Shown here one piece after another: positions 22,607-32,924 of a stretch of DNA of 64,000 nucleotides (position 1 is the first letter of the stretch; each line of letters begins with the position of its first letter). The notes under the pieces were generated by a model. It searched no databases. It saw nothing but the letters and a program-made list of their open reading frames with translations, and was not told the DNA's origin. Source of the DNA: CAWDPQ01 sp049642465 (lineage in GTDB: Bacteria; Acidobacteriota; Vicinamibacteria; Vicinamibacterales; 2-12-FULL-66-21); assembly GCA_049642465.1 (NCBI GenBank), contig JBAROV010000155.1, positions 8,548 through 72,547 of the forward strand. The letters run 5' to 3'. The position numbers and the translations under genes are program-made.

Positions 22607-25399
22607 TTAAAACTCGCGTGTTTTCAGGAAATCCCGCCACCGGTCCACGAGGTCCCTCTGCAGCCCGCCTGCAGCGGCGTACGCCGCGGCATACGCTTCG
22701 AACCGCGCACGATCCTCCTCGAGCGTGCGCGTGCTGCGTCCATTCGCACGCCCCTCGTAGATCAGGCGGAGTGCCAGGAACAATCGCTCGGTATCCTCGC
22801 GATGCCGATCGAGATAACGGTCGAACACCGCCAACGCTTCGTCCGATTTCCCTGCCATCGCCAGTGCCGTCCCGAGGCGAGGTTGCACATCAGGGTCGTC
22901 TGGCCATCGTCCAGATGCTTCTTTCAACAACTCGACGGCCTGTTCGATTTCCCGCTGTCGCAGGAGAGCATCTCCGAGAACGACATAAACCAATGGCGTG
23001 CCACTTTCAGAGACGAGGGACGTCTGCCACGCCGCCGCCGCGTCGCGATCGCGCCCGTTGGCGGCATAGCATGCGCCCAGATAGAAGATCGCGGGAAAGA
23101 ATTCCGAATCGGCCCGAATCGCCTCACGAAACCTGGTTGCCGCTGTCTCGAAATCGCCCTTCGCGTACAGCGTCAATCCCTCGAGGAAGGTGGCGGCCAG
23201 GGCGTGGCCCGCGCTCTTTGCCACGCTGGCCGCTGCCTCGAGTTGGCCACTCTGCGACAGCTTCGCAACCTCCGGTGGGATCGGTGCTCGACCATCCGCA
23301 CCCATTCGATCCACGAAGGCCGTGACGACATGCGGCGCCAGGACCGACGCGCGCTGGAACGGATCGATCCGAACAGAAAAGGGTGCCGCTCTTCGCGCTC
23401 CCGGCCGTCCGCGCCCGGCACCGCCGGCACCAGCCGTTGACGATCGAACGATACGGAACGGACGAACCAAACGCGCCGTCGTTTTGCCGCCGATAGTCAC
23501 GATGGCGCGAGCGTAGTACTCGCCGGGAGGAAGCAGGCCGATCGGGACGATGCCTTCAGCAGCACGACGTGACGTGGAACTGACCCCCTCATCGAAGCGC
23601 GCCGCCGTACCGTCGAGTGCACGGGAATCTTCGCGTGCTGCAACCTCGAACGCGACTTTCAAGTCGTTCCAGACGCCAGGCGAGTCGGCACGCAGCTCGA
23701 GATAGCCGTGCAGCGACTCCGCATCGACAAATTCGCCGCTCACCGTGGGCGCGGCGGTGCTTTCGGCGCTTCCAGGCGATTCACCGATGAGCAAATCACC
23801 GAGGCGTGCCGGACCGGCCCCCGTGAGTTGCGCCTTGAAAGCATGTTCGACGCTGCCCGTATTGCCGGAGTCGTCTGCGACGGCGAGCTTCAGTCCGTAG
23901 ACGCCTGCCGTACGAGCGGAAGCGGCCGTGACAAACGACTGCGTTCGGTCTTCACGAATTGGCGTCTTCACCTGTCGCTCGAATTGGCTCGCGACGACGT
24001 CACCGTTTGGACCCATCAGTGCGTAGCCCGCGGCCACTTCGCCGGTGGCTCCCTCCTGCCGCTGGATTTCTGCAGCGATGAGAATTCGCAGTCCGTCGCC
24101 GTCCCGATCCGGGAACGTATAGGCGGTCACTCTCAACGGAATATCGGTCAGCAATCCCGGTGAACGCAGAGCCTCCGCCACGACCTCTTCGTTGCTGTGC
24201 GGGCGAGGAGGTAGGACGCTGAACTCCTGGCGGGCGCGCACTTCGATGTTGCGACGATCGGGAATGTCGATCTTGATCTTGTGTGGCTTGCCATCTCGAT
24301 CGCCAGGCTCCGGTGCGAAACCGAGCAGGTAGTGACCGGACAGCTCTCGAGTCAAGCGCTCGAAGATATCGTCCGCGTTTCCGACGACTCGGTAGAGCGA
24401 TCCGCGGGTGAGCCCGGCGAGCAGCGCGAGACCCTCCTCGGCAGCCCCGACATCCTCTCCACGCGTGGTGGATCGTCGTGGTGCCGAGGCGTCAGCGGCA
24501 CCTGCGTCAATCCGCAAGACGTGGAGCGTGACGCGGCCTTTTGCGGCGAGCGGTCCGAGCCATGCCAGCGCCGATCGGTCTTGATCGATGACGAGCGCCT
24601 CCGACAAGTACACGATGGTTTTCGGCGTCTGACTGGCCGAGAGGCGCTCCATGAGCACGCGTAATCCCGCGAGCGCGTTCTTTGACCGCAGCCGCGCCTC
24701 GCTCACGACCTCGCGCGCTTCGGCCGTGAGTTCCTGCACGCACACCTGGCGATCGGTCCCAGCACACTCTCGATCTGCCGTCGTGTTCAGTGCCGTCTGG
24801 TCGCCTCGGTCGATCCGCAGCGCTTCCCCCACGCCCACCCGCTGCAGACCTGGTGTCGCGAGCGCCTGGCCGGCAATCCTCGGAAGCTGCGCCTGGATGA
24901 GCGAGTGATTGGCTGTGAAATTGATCTGCGGACCTGGACCGGGGATCGCAAAGAGCGCGACCCGATCCATGGGAGAAAGGCGTTTGATAAATCGCGTCGC
25001 CGATTCCGCCGCGCCACGCACGCGACCTGGCGATATGTTCCCCTGGTCGATCACCAGCATCACCAGCCGGCCGTTGGCCGCGTCGAGATTCGAACTGTAA
25101 TACGGCGATGCGGCAGTGGCGTGCGCTGCAGGCGCGAGACGGACGAACTCGGCCGACGAAATCCGTCTCGGCGCACCATCGACCAACACGCTGAAGTCGT
25201 TCGCAGCGAGGTTGTCGATTGGACGTCCTTCGCGATCGAGGACGTTCACATCGACAGCCACGACTTCCGCTTCGGCTTTGAATCGGGTCCGTCCCGCCGC
25301 GCTCGGCTGTTGCGCGATCGCCATTGTCGCAAAGAGTCCCGCAGCAACGCTGGCCAGCGTGGGCACCATCACAATATTCAGAAGCGGCGCGCGTGTCAT
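22607..25399 (-). CDS. VWFA-related acidobacterial domain protein with C-terminal TPRs
   Basis: 930 residues. A signal peptide is followed by VDVNVLDREGRPIDNLAANDFSVLVDG, the opening of the acidobacterial VWFA-related domain. The VWA fold follows with VMLVIDQGNISPGRVRG in place of a strict DxSxS MIDAS. The middle is beta-rich. The last 250 or so residues are tetratricopeptide-like (FLEGLTLYAKGDFETAATRFREAI, AIFYLGACYAANGRDRDAAAAW, QPRLGTALAMAGKSDEALAVF). Probably an envelope adhesion or scaffold protein. The ATG at 25399 overlaps the upstream VWA stop as ATGA; the longer start is rejected. Confidence 0.88.
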   Translation of the reverse strand: MTRAPLLNIVMVPTLASVAAGLFATMAIAQQPSAAGRTRFKAEAEVVAVDVNVLDREGRPIDNLAANDFSVLVDGAPRRISSAEFVRLAPAAHATAASPYYSSNLDAANGRLVMLVIDQGNISPGRVRGAAESATRFIKRLSPMDRVALFAIPGPGPQINFTANHSLIQAQLPRIAGQALATPGLQRVGVGEALRIDRGDQTALNTTADRECAGTDRQVCVQELTAEAREVVSEARLRSKNALAGLRVLMERLSASQTPKTIVYLSEALVIDQDRSALAWLGPLAAKGRVTLHVLRIDAGAADASAPRRSTTRGEDVGAAEEGLALLAGLTRGSLYRVVGNADDIFERLTRELSGHYLLGFAPEPGDRDGKPHKIKIDIPDRRNIEVRARQEFSVLPPRPHSNEEVVAEALRSPGLLTDIPLRVTAYTFPDRDGDGLRILIAAEIQRQEGATGEVAAGYALMGPNGDVVASQFERQVKTPIREDRTQSFVTAASARTAGVYGLKLAVADDSGNTGSVEHAFKAQLTGAGPARLGDLLIGESPGSAESTAAPTVSGEFVDAESLHGYLELRADSPGVWNDLKVAFEVAAREDSRALDGTAARFDEGVSSTSRRAAEGIVPIGLLPPGEYYARAIVTIGGKTTARLVRPFRIVRSSTAGAGGAGRGRPGARRAAPFSVRIDPFQRASVLAPHVVTAFVDRMGADGRAPIPPEVAKLSQSGQLEAAASVAKSAGHALAATFLEGLTLYAKGDFETAATRFREAIRADSEFFPAIFYLGACYAANGRDRDAAAAWQTSLVSESGTPLVYVVLGDALLRQREIEQAVELLKEASGRWPDDPDVQPRLGTALAMAGKSDEALAVFDRYLDRHREDTERLFLALRLIYEGRANGRSTRTLEEDRARFEAYAAAYAAAGGLQRDLVDRWRDFLKTREF

Positions 25400-26541
25400 C
25401 GTCTGCTCAGGCGGTAGCCCTGTCTGGCGCGGACCGTGTGCCGGCCTCCGGCCACTTCGACGCGGATGGTGTGCCATCCGTCGTCTCTCCGATTGTCCGG
25501 CGCCGGGTACGACAACAGATACTGGTGCCTGAGGTCCTCGAGGACCTCACCGAACACTCCATCGAGTCTGGACGCGTCATCGGTAAAGAACGCTCGCCCC
25601 CCACTGACGGATGCGATCTGCTCGAGGAGCTTTTGCAGCGTCGGAGCTTTTACGGCGCGCCCGAGACCGATTGCGTAGATGGTGGCATCGCTTCCTTCGG
25701 TCGTTCGAATCGCGGCATCGAGTGCGGCATGGCTCGATTGGTCGTCGCCGTCGCTGAAGAGCACCACCGCGCGGCGGCCCGACTGACGGCCGAGGATCTC
25801 GATAGCGCGGATGACGGCGTCGTAGAGCGCGGTTCCGCCCCAGGCACCGAGTCGATCGACGGCCCGAACGCGCGTCGCTGGATCCGTCGCGCGGCGTGCC
25901 GGGGTGAAGATGTTTTCGTTGAATGCGAGTACGGTGACCTGGTCGGACGGTGAGAGTTCAGCGAGGAACCGTTTTGCCGCCTGCTTCACCGTAGCGATGG
26001 AGTCACGCATGCTTGAACTGACATCGAGTGCCGCCACGAGCTCGAGCGGGATGTTTTCCGACCCGAAGTGCGTGATTGGCTGCGCCGTACCGTCGTCGAA
26101 CACGCGAAAGTCTTCCCGCGTCAGCCCGCGCACGAACCTGCCGCCGCCGTCGGTCACGACGGCGGTGATTTGAATGACGTCGACATCAACGTCTTCGGTG
26201 ACCGACAGGCCCCGTGTGTGTACCGTATCGACGAGGCGAGTGCCCGTCCGAAGCGTCGCGGCGACCCTGAATGTGTGCTCCGCGATCCGTTCTCCCGCGT
26301 CCCATTCACACTCGAAGGGGGGGCGAGCGACCGTGCAGATCTGATGGGCGTCGGCAAAAAACGTGACCTGAGCGACGTCGCGCACAGCAGTGGCAGGCTC
26401 GATCTGGGCAACCAGGCGAATGGAACCGGCGACGTACGCGCCCTCAGACGGGGTTACCAGGCGAATGGTTGGCGAGAGCGTTTGCGCGGCCAGGCCGCAT
26501 AACAACAGAGGTGGCGCCAGCGCGAACCGCATCGGCCGCAT
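25396..26541 (-). CDS. VWA domain protein (acidobacterial type)
   Basis: 381 residues. A signal peptide (FALAPPLLLCGLAAQTLS) and an Ig-like N-terminal segment (IRLVTPSEGAYVAGSIRLVAQI) are followed by the VWFA-related opening VVTDGGGRFVRGLTREDFRVFDDG. A VWA domain follows with an intact MIDAS DVSSSMRDSI and AWGGTALYDAVI. It is translationally coupled (ATGA) to the VWA-TPR gene and starts 3 bp after the unrecognised 884-aa gene. The three very likely act together at the cell surface. Confidence 0.9.
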   Translation of the reverse strand: MRPMRFALAPPLLLCGLAAQTLSPTIRLVTPSEGAYVAGSIRLVAQIEPATAVRDVAQVTFFADAHQICTVARPPFECEWDAGERIAEHTFRVAATLRTGTRLVDTVHTRGLSVTEDVDVDVIQITAVVTDGGGRFVRGLTREDFRVFDDGTAQPITHFGSENIPLELVAALDVSSSMRDSIATVKQAAKRFLAELSPSDQVTVLAFNENIFTPARRATDPATRVRAVDRLGAWGGTALYDAVIRAIEILGRQSGRRAVVLFSDGDDQSSHAALDAAIRTTEGSDATIYAIGLGRAVKAPTLQKLLEQIASVSGGRAFFTDDASRLDGVFGEVLEDLRHQYLLSYPAPDNRRDDGWHTIRVEVAGGRHTVRARQGYRLSRR

Positions 26542-26544
26542 GGA

Positions 26545-29199
26545 TCAATGGCGAGTTTCGGGTAGCGTGGCCGGAATCAGTGCGCCACCAGCCGAGAGCG
26601 CGGCAACATAATCAATCAGGCGTTCTCGCGGCAGGCTGCGAGCGGTCCGCTCGAAGGTCGGCCAATCGTCAAAGAAGGCAGGCTGTGCCTGGTCCAGCAC
26701 ATCCTGCGTGGCGTAGGCCAGAATGCCAGGCGCTAAAGTAGCCGGTAGTTTGGCCTCCGCGAGAAACTCCGCCACGCGCAACGAGACATCCGCGCCGCGA
26801 GTGGCGAGGTGACCAGTGGACGATCGTCCCGCGCGCAACTCCCAGGGTTCCGCCGACGGCATCCTGAGGCACAGGCAGCCGTCGAGCGTCGCGGTTGCAG
26901 CGCCCCACGCATCGTAGTGGCGCGCCTTCGCTCGAGGCGAACCCAGCCAGAACAACTCGACGAGCGAAAAGCGAGACAACGCCTGGTCGCGTTCGTGCTC
27001 GACGGTCCATGCCAGCGCTTCCCGGCGCCATTCGCTCAAGCCGGCATCGCTCGCCACGCGCTCGATGTCCGAGCGATTGTTCTGGATGCCCGTGATTCTG
27101 GCGCGCCCGCGCTCAATTGCTGTCGCAACATCGCCAGGCGTCGGCGCGGACTCGGCGATCGGGCCGAAAAGCGCCGCGGTCAACGTCGCGGCGGCACGCA
27201 CGCTCGTGCTCAAGGTCGGCTCACCGGGCATGTCGCTCTGATCCAGACGCCGGAGCGCCAGCCGGGAGAGGGCAACATCCAGCGCCAGCAGTGAGCCGGT
27301 CACGCGCCACCCGGAACGATCGCCGTGTTCTTCGCGCGGCAGTCGCCACGCCGCGTTTTTCGGTGCTCCAACGCCATCGTCGAGCGCGAAGTCGTGACGC
27401 AGTGCCGCGTCGCCTGCCGAGACCGCGGCGCCCTCTGGTTCACCGAGATGCAGCGCGTAGACGATCGACATCAGCGTATCCGCGAGGGCCTGTTCGAGCG
27501 CGGTGCGGTCGGCATCGGTTGCGGCGCCGAGCGCCGCCAGGCGCGCGTCGAGAGTCGAACGCGATGGCGCAGTGTCGCGCAACGCCGCCCGTTGCCGATC
27601 TCTCACCCGGTGGAGCCGGCGCAATTCAGCCGTTGTCGGATCGACACGGTAGCGGCGCCCTTCCCATTCGATAACCTGGGGCTGAGCGGTCGTATCTCTC
27701 ACGCCGGCGCAAGCCGCGAGGATCGCTTCTTCGATCGGATCGGCGGCGTCTGCTTGAAGGGGAAACGCCTGAACGAGCTCTTGGCGCAACCAGCCGGCGA
27801 AGGCTGCGCCGTAGCCGGTATCTCCGGAAATCGGAAGGGCGAATAGCGAGGCGGTGAGGTCGGCGGCGCGTCGCGAATCGATGCCGCGCATGCGAGCTGC
27901 CCGGTCGATGATCGCGAGCGCGCTTTGAAATTGAGCGATGGCCGCGCGGCGGCGCTCTGGTACGTGGATATTGTTCAGAAGCGTTGCCGTCCGTGCCGCC
28001 GTTGCATACATGGTTGGGCTTTTCGCGCCAATGCGCTCGAGCGTCAGCGCCAACGCAGGAAACGCAGACACTCCACGAAGCGCGGTCAACAGCGTGCCGT
28101 CTTCTCGCGTCGCCGTTGGGAAGACACGTTGCGCAAACAGGAAAGTCTCAAGACGCCGCCGCCCAAGTGGACTGGGGACGAGCGAGATTCGGCGCGCCAG
28201 CCAGCCAGGCTCAATCGCCGATACGTCCGCGGCGCTCGAGTCTGACGGGCTGGGCGGTAGATCGGTCGTAGCTTCATGAAATACGGCGTCCCACATCCGG
28301 CGGCTGGCAGGACCGCTCAGCTCTCCGCGATCGGTCGCGGTCGCCAGCGATATCACCAGGGACGGGTCGAGCGCTGGACGGACAAACGGACGGTCGGGCG
28401 TGTGCCACTCAGGGGCCGCCGCCTCGAAGACATCGAGCAACTCGCGCACGCGTTCGAGGCGCGCTGCCTCGGATTCGCTCGATCCCAACACGACCTGCTG
28501 ACGATGGAGGTCGAGATGCGCGACGGTGTCGTAGAACCACGCCAGCCGGCCGTTTCCTCGAATCAGCCGTTGCACAAATGCAGAAGGTCGTATGACATCC
28601 GCCCCCACGACCGCGGACCAGAGCGATTCGGCCTCGGTTCCCCCCGGTACCGATACACGGCCGCCCCGCACTCTGATGCTCCGACCAAACGCTGCGAACG
28701 TGCCAGCGTTCCGGCGAAGATGCAGCAGCGTCTCCCGATCCGGCCCCAGCCACCCCAACGTGTCATCGTCCAACGCTGCAAGTCCGTGATAGAGGAGGGC
28801 CGTCGCCCGCTCGGACAGGATCGCGGGAATGATCTCTGAGTCGCGTACCTGGCGGGTCAGCAAGGTTTCGCGCCAGATCGAAGCATCGAGCGGGAGAGGT
28901 ACGCGGTCGCGCCCCTCGTCCATCGGATGGCTGAACTGCTCGGTAAGAATCGCGCGTCGCTTTTGATCCTCGACGCTTGTGCCGTCAGGGGAATCGAAAG
29001 CGAGCCTGACGATCGACACAATGAGCTGGCTCTTGTCGGCAGGATCGAGTCCAACGCTCGTGGCAAGTTGGGCGACTGTGACAGGCAGGGGGACGGAGGT
29101 CCTGACTGCCGGCTGCCGGGCACCGAGCGCGCCATAAGACACGAGCAGTATGCCGACGAGTGCTGCACGCGCGCGCAGCAGTCCGGCGGGGCTCTCCAT
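26545..29199 (-). CDS. Large secreted protein of unknown function
   Basis: 884 residues that I do not recognise. An N-terminal signal (ALVGILLVSYGALGARQ) is followed by mainly alpha-helical sequence. Visible features: DPSLVISLATATDRGELSGPASRRMWDAVF near residue 260, a middle part with SALAIIDRAARMRGIDSRRAADLTASLFALP, a central helix rich in Arg and Leu, and WTVEHERDQALSRFSLVELFWLG near 740. No cysteine framework, P-loop or metal motif stands out. It lies 11 bp after a GCPII-like peptidase and 3 bp before a VWA gene, so it belongs to the same operon. Confidence 0.75.
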   Translation of the reverse strand: MESPAGLLRARAALVGILLVSYGALGARQPAVRTSVPLPVTVAQLATSVGLDPADKSQLIVSIVRLAFDSPDGTSVEDQKRRAILTEQFSHPMDEGRDRVPLPLDASIWRETLLTRQVRDSEIIPAILSERATALLYHGLAALDDDTLGWLGPDRETLLHLRRNAGTFAAFGRSIRVRGGRVSVPGGTEAESLWSAVVGADVIRPSAFVQRLIRGNGRLAWFYDTVAHLDLHRQQVVLGSSESEAARLERVRELLDVFEAAAPEWHTPDRPFVRPALDPSLVISLATATDRGELSGPASRRMWDAVFHEATTDLPPSPSDSSAADVSAIEPGWLARRISLVPSPLGRRRLETFLFAQRVFPTATREDGTLLTALRGVSAFPALALTLERIGAKSPTMYATAARTATLLNNIHVPERRRAAIAQFQSALAIIDRAARMRGIDSRRAADLTASLFALPISGDTGYGAAFAGWLRQELVQAFPLQADAADPIEEAILAACAGVRDTTAQPQVIEWEGRRYRVDPTTAELRRLHRVRDRQRAALRDTAPSRSTLDARLAALGAATDADRTALEQALADTLMSIVYALHLGEPEGAAVSAGDAALRHDFALDDGVGAPKNAAWRLPREEHGDRSGWRVTGSLLALDVALSRLALRRLDQSDMPGEPTLSTSVRAAATLTAALFGPIAESAPTPGDVATAIERGRARITGIQNNRSDIERVASDAGLSEWRREALAWTVEHERDQALSRFSLVELFWLGSPRAKARHYDAWGAATATLDGCLCLRMPSAEPWELRAGRSSTGHLATRGADVSLRVAEFLAEAKLPATLAPGILAYATQDVLDQAQPAFFDDWPTFERTARSLPRERLIDYVAALSAGGALIPATLPETRH

Positions 29200-29210
29200 G
29201 TGGCGTCATT

Positions 29211-31358
29211 TTACTCTCGCAGCACCTCAGCTGCGCGGCGGATGGCTGCAGCCAACTGTCTTGCCTGCTCGGCGGCTCGGGGTGCGTCGTGTGCGTCAAG
29301 CGCTTCGGAAACGCCGGGAAATATCTCTGGTGCGTAAGTGTACTTCGGTGCGTAGACCAGGTGCCGGTACCAGGGTCGTCCGGGAATGCCGGCGCTCGAA
29401 AGAAAGGCACGCTCGAATCGCAGCATCTTTCGATTCAAAGTGAGCAGTCCATCACCATCGCTTCGTTCCAGGGCCGTCTCCCGACGTCGGTCAAACCCCG
29501 CAGCATTGGTGCGCAGGGATTCGATCGCTGTCCCGACCTCTCTCATCGCGGCGGCGATCGGCGGGTCGAGGGGTTTTCTCGAAAGCTCGGTCCTGCGGCG
29601 CAACTCCATGAAGAAGTCGTTCAGACGATCCGCGGCGGCAGACGGATCGAGCGGAATGGCATCGGCGTTGGCGAGCCGCAACGTGGCAAGCCCCCAGATC
29701 TTGACGAGTGCCGTGTGGTACAGGAATCCTGGATCGCCGATGCGCGAAACCCAATTGTGATTGTCGTACATCGAATGGTAGACGCCGTAAGGCCCATCAA
29801 ACGACAGGTCGGCAATCGGCACACCAAGATGATTGAGAAACACGGTGTAATCGGACCCACTGCCGAGCCTGTTGTTCACGAGCTCGTCGCTCGATCCGGT
29901 TGGAAGCGCGCCACGGTCTTCAGTTCGCCTCGCACGCGCGGCGGCAGCAACCGGGATGCGGAGACGTGGATCGCCGACAGCCTGCGCGACGTCGCCAATC
30001 AGTCGATTGAGTGACGGGACGGCCGCGGCGGCGAAATGCGGGCCGGATGCGGCACTGTCCACGTTCAGGTAGGCGACCGCACTGTCCCGCAGCTTCTCCT
30101 GATGCTCTTCACCCCACTCGGTAGACGAAGTCAGCGTGAACTCCTCGGCGTCCCAGCTCGCAAAAACGATCGTGCGTTTTGGTCGCCATCCACCTTTCGC
30201 GAGACCGCCAAGCGCATTCACGAGTTCCATGAGCGCAGCAGATCCGCTCGAGGGATCGACGCCGCCGTAGACCCACGCATCACGGTGGTTGCCGACGATC
30301 ACGAGTTCATCGGGGCGTTCGCGTCCCGTAATTCGTCCTGTGACGGTCCAAATGGGACGAACGAGGTCATCCGATTTCACGCGCAGCCTGACCGTCGCCG
30401 GCCCGGGCCCAGTGCGGTAGGTCATCGGAATGCCGCCCTGCCAGCTTTTGGGCGCGATCTGACCGCTGAGAGATTCCAGGATCGGCCGCGCATCTTTGTT
30501 GGAGAGTGGTGCGCTGACGATCCGCGGAAGCGATGTGGCGCTTCCACGATCGATGCGGCGGGCTTCCGGAATCGATGCCCATCCAGGCGTCAACGGATCG
30601 CCCGGAACCATGAAGTCGTAAACGATGCCGCCGCGCTGGATGTGGCTCGGCGGACCCCAGGGCCCATCAGGATAGACCTTGCCCTTGCCTTCACCGTCAT
30701 CTGCCGGATCGGAATAGATCAGAATTCCCGCCGCGCCGCGCTGCTGTGCCGTCAGCGCTTTGAAGCCGCGATAGCTATACGGTACTGAATACCGAACCAG
30801 GACGATACGACCGCGAACCTCGATGCCTTGTGACGCGAGCCAGTCGTAGTCCGAAGGGTTGCCAGATCCCGCATAGACGACTTCGCCGGTGACGTCGCCG
30901 GACGCGGAGTAGGCGTGATAAGGGATGCCGAGGTCCTCCGGCGGCGCCTGCGAGTACGGATCGCCAGCTATCGGATCTTCTCGCATCGACGCCCGCCAGG
31001 ATCGCGGCGTGGTCATCTCCACGCTCACCTCGAGTGGCCAGGGAAGCAGCACATCGTGCGTGGAAATCTGCACGTCGTCGAGACCAGCAGACATGAAGTT
31101 GCGGGCCGTCCAGTCTGCGAGTTCCTTGTCGCGCGTCGAGCCAGCGATGTGGGGCGTTGCGGTGAGAAACTTATGGGCTTCAATCAGACGATTGGCGTCG
31201 GGGAGCAAGACGAATCGCTCTTCGAGCTGACGCTGGGCCGCCGAACCCTCGCGGGTAAACCCAAACAGGTTCCGCGGCGCCCGCTGAATGGCCGTGACGG
31301 CGACGCATGCGGCGCACAAACCTGCGACCGCCAACCTCCGCACTCGCACCAGCGTCAC
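29211..31358 (-). CDS. M28 family metallopeptidase, glutamate carboxypeptidase II-like
   Basis: 715 residues: signal or anchor helix (LAVAGLCAACVAVTAI), a PA-domain insertion (YSYRGFKALTAQQRGAAGILIYSDP) and an M28 catalytic core. The two-zinc ligands are seen in VGNHRDAWVYGGVDPSSG, the catalytic Glu pair in WDAEEF, an Asp in LNVDSA and the last His in HSMYDNHNW. The C-terminal helical dimerisation domain of the GCPII/transferrin-receptor group follows. It probably trims secreted or periplasmic peptides. The GTG at 31358 overlaps the upstream stop as GTGA; the longer start inside the previous gene is rejected. Confidence 0.9.
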   Translation of the reverse strand: MTLVRVRRLAVAGLCAACVAVTAIQRAPRNLFGFTREGSAAQRQLEERFVLLPDANRLIEAHKFLTATPHIAGSTRDKELADWTARNFMSAGLDDVQISTHDVLLPWPLEVSVEMTTPRSWRASMREDPIAGDPYSQAPPEDLGIPYHAYSASGDVTGEVVYAGSGNPSDYDWLASQGIEVRGRIVLVRYSVPYSYRGFKALTAQQRGAAGILIYSDPADDGEGKGKVYPDGPWGPPSHIQRGGIVYDFMVPGDPLTPGWASIPEARRIDRGSATSLPRIVSAPLSNKDARPILESLSGQIAPKSWQGGIPMTYRTGPGPATVRLRVKSDDLVRPIWTVTGRITGRERPDELVIVGNHRDAWVYGGVDPSSGSAALMELVNALGGLAKGGWRPKRTIVFASWDAEEFTLTSSTEWGEEHQEKLRDSAVAYLNVDSAASGPHFAAAAVPSLNRLIGDVAQAVGDPRLRIPVAAAARARRTEDRGALPTGSSDELVNNRLGSGSDYTVFLNHLGVPIADLSFDGPYGVYHSMYDNHNWVSRIGDPGFLYHTALVKIWGLATLRLANADAIPLDPSAAADRLNDFFMELRRRTELSRKPLDPPIAAAMREVGTAIESLRTNAAGFDRRRETALERSDGDGLLTLNRKMLRFERAFLSSAGIPGRPWYRHLVYAPKYTYAPEIFPGVSEALDAHDAPRAAEQARQLAAAIRRAAEVLRE

Positions 31359-32923
31359 CTGAGATCCTTGAGAATCTCGCGCGCGGCATTCTGGCCAGAG
31401 CCACCCGTTATGCCTCCGCCTGGATGCGTGCCCGAGCCGCAGAGATACAAACCGTGAACCGGCGTTCGATAGTCCGCCCAACCGAGAAGCGGTCGGGTTG
31501 AGAACAACTGATCGAGGGCACGCTCGCCGTGGAAGATCTGTCCACCGGTCAACCCATACTCGCGCTCGAGATCCACCGGTGTGATGACCTGGCGATGTTC
31601 GATCGTCGATGACAAGCCGGGTGCGTATTGTTCGATAGTGCGAACGACCGTGTCGGCGAGCGCATCGCGTTCGTTCGCCCAGTCTCTGCCGCGTGCCAGT
31701 TTGTACGGCGCAAATTGAACGTATGCGGACAGTACGTGATGGCCGGGGGGCGCAAGCGACGGATCGGCAAGGGATGGAATCGTCAATTCGATGAACGGCT
31801 CACGGGACACTTCGCCGTACTTCGAATGATCGAAGGCCTTTTCCAGGTAATCCATCGACGGGCTGATATGAATGCGCCCGCGAAGATCAGCAGCGGCGTT
31901 GAGACCACGAAATGTAGGAAGCCCGCCGAGCGCGAGGTTGATCTTGGCAAGACTTCCGGCGCACCGATAATTGCGGAGCTTGGCGAGGAAACTGGGATCG
32001 AGTTCGATCGGGTCAACGAGCTCGAGGAGCGTTCGCTTCGGATCGGCGTTCGACACCACCGTGTCGGAGGAAATTTCTGAGCCGTCTGACAGCCGAACGC
32101 CGGCTACACGGCCGTCCTTGACGAGTATCCGCGTGACGTCAACAGCCAGCCGGATTTCGGCCCCAGCCTCGCGCGCCGCGTCCGCCATGGCCTTCGTGAG
32201 CGCTCCCGGTCCTCCTTTGACGGTGATGCTCCGGCCGGTGGGAGTGGGATCGACGGCACCGGCAAGAAGCAGCAACGCGCCCGTGCCTGCCGACCATGGC
32301 CCCGCGTTGGCGCCAAAGATGGCGCGCGACGCGATGGTTGCCTGCACCACGTCGTCGGCGAAGTATTCGCTGACGAGATCGGCAACGGCCATCGGCAGCC
32401 ACCGCAGGAGCCGGTGCCCATCAGTTCGTCCCAATGCGCGGAACCGTCGGCCGACCTTCAGCAGGTCCCACAGTTCGCGTGGGGCGGCTCCATCAAGCGA
32501 CGGCGGCGTGATTTCGAGGAGCGGCGCAAGGAACCGGCCGAGCTTTTCAAAGGTCTCGCAAAACGATCCATAACGCGACGCGTCCGGTTCAGAGCGTTTG
32601 CGGATCGCGTCGGCCGTCCGCCCCCGGTCCTCGAAAAACGGCAACGGCGCGCCGTTTGGATCGAGTGCGACGGTGTGCGGATCGGCGCGGACGAACTCCA
32701 CGCGTCGAGCCAGCCGCATGTCTCGCACGATGGAGTCGCGCAGGAGGCCCGCGGTGTGAGCCAACGTGGGGCAGCGATAGCCGCGTCCAATCTCCGCGGT
32801 TACCGCACAGCCGCCAACCGTACTTCGCCGCTCGAGAACGATCGGCTTGTGCCCCGCGCGTGCGAGATACAAAGCCGCAACGAGACCGTTGTGGCCGCCG
32901 CCGACAATCAGCGGGTGTTTCAT
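31355..32923 (-). CDS. CrtI/PYROXD2-like FAD-dependent oxidoreductase, copy 1
   Basis: 522 residues. The N-terminal FAD motif PLIVGGGHNGLVAALYLARAG and the C-terminal GLYLCGSGTHPGGGITGGSGQNAA are the phytoene-desaturase signature. It is a close tandem paralogue of the next gene upstream, with shared HRQVITPVDLEREYGLTGG and IHISPSMDYLEKAFDHSKYG. PYROXD2-type members are usually not carotenoid enzymes; no crt genes are near. Substrate unknown. It starts 1 bp after copy 2 and is coupled by GTGA to the GCPII-like gene. Confidence 0.88.
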   Translation of the reverse strand: MKHPLIVGGGHNGLVAALYLARAGHKPIVLERRSTVGGCAVTAEIGRGYRCPTLAHTAGLLRDSIVRDMRLARRVEFVRADPHTVALDPNGAPLPFFEDRGRTADAIRKRSEPDASRYGSFCETFEKLGRFLAPLLEITPPSLDGAAPRELWDLLKVGRRFRALGRTDGHRLLRWLPMAVADLVSEYFADDVVQATIASRAIFGANAGPWSAGTGALLLLAGAVDPTPTGRSITVKGGPGALTKAMADAAREAGAEIRLAVDVTRILVKDGRVAGVRLSDGSEISSDTVVSNADPKRTLLELVDPIELDPSFLAKLRNYRCAGSLAKINLALGGLPTFRGLNAAADLRGRIHISPSMDYLEKAFDHSKYGEVSREPFIELTIPSLADPSLAPPGHHVLSAYVQFAPYKLARGRDWANERDALADTVVRTIEQYAPGLSSTIEHRQVITPVDLEREYGLTGGQIFHGERALDQLFSTRPLLGWADYRTPVHGLYLCGSGTHPGGGITGGSGQNAAREILKDLR

Positions 32924-32924
32924 C

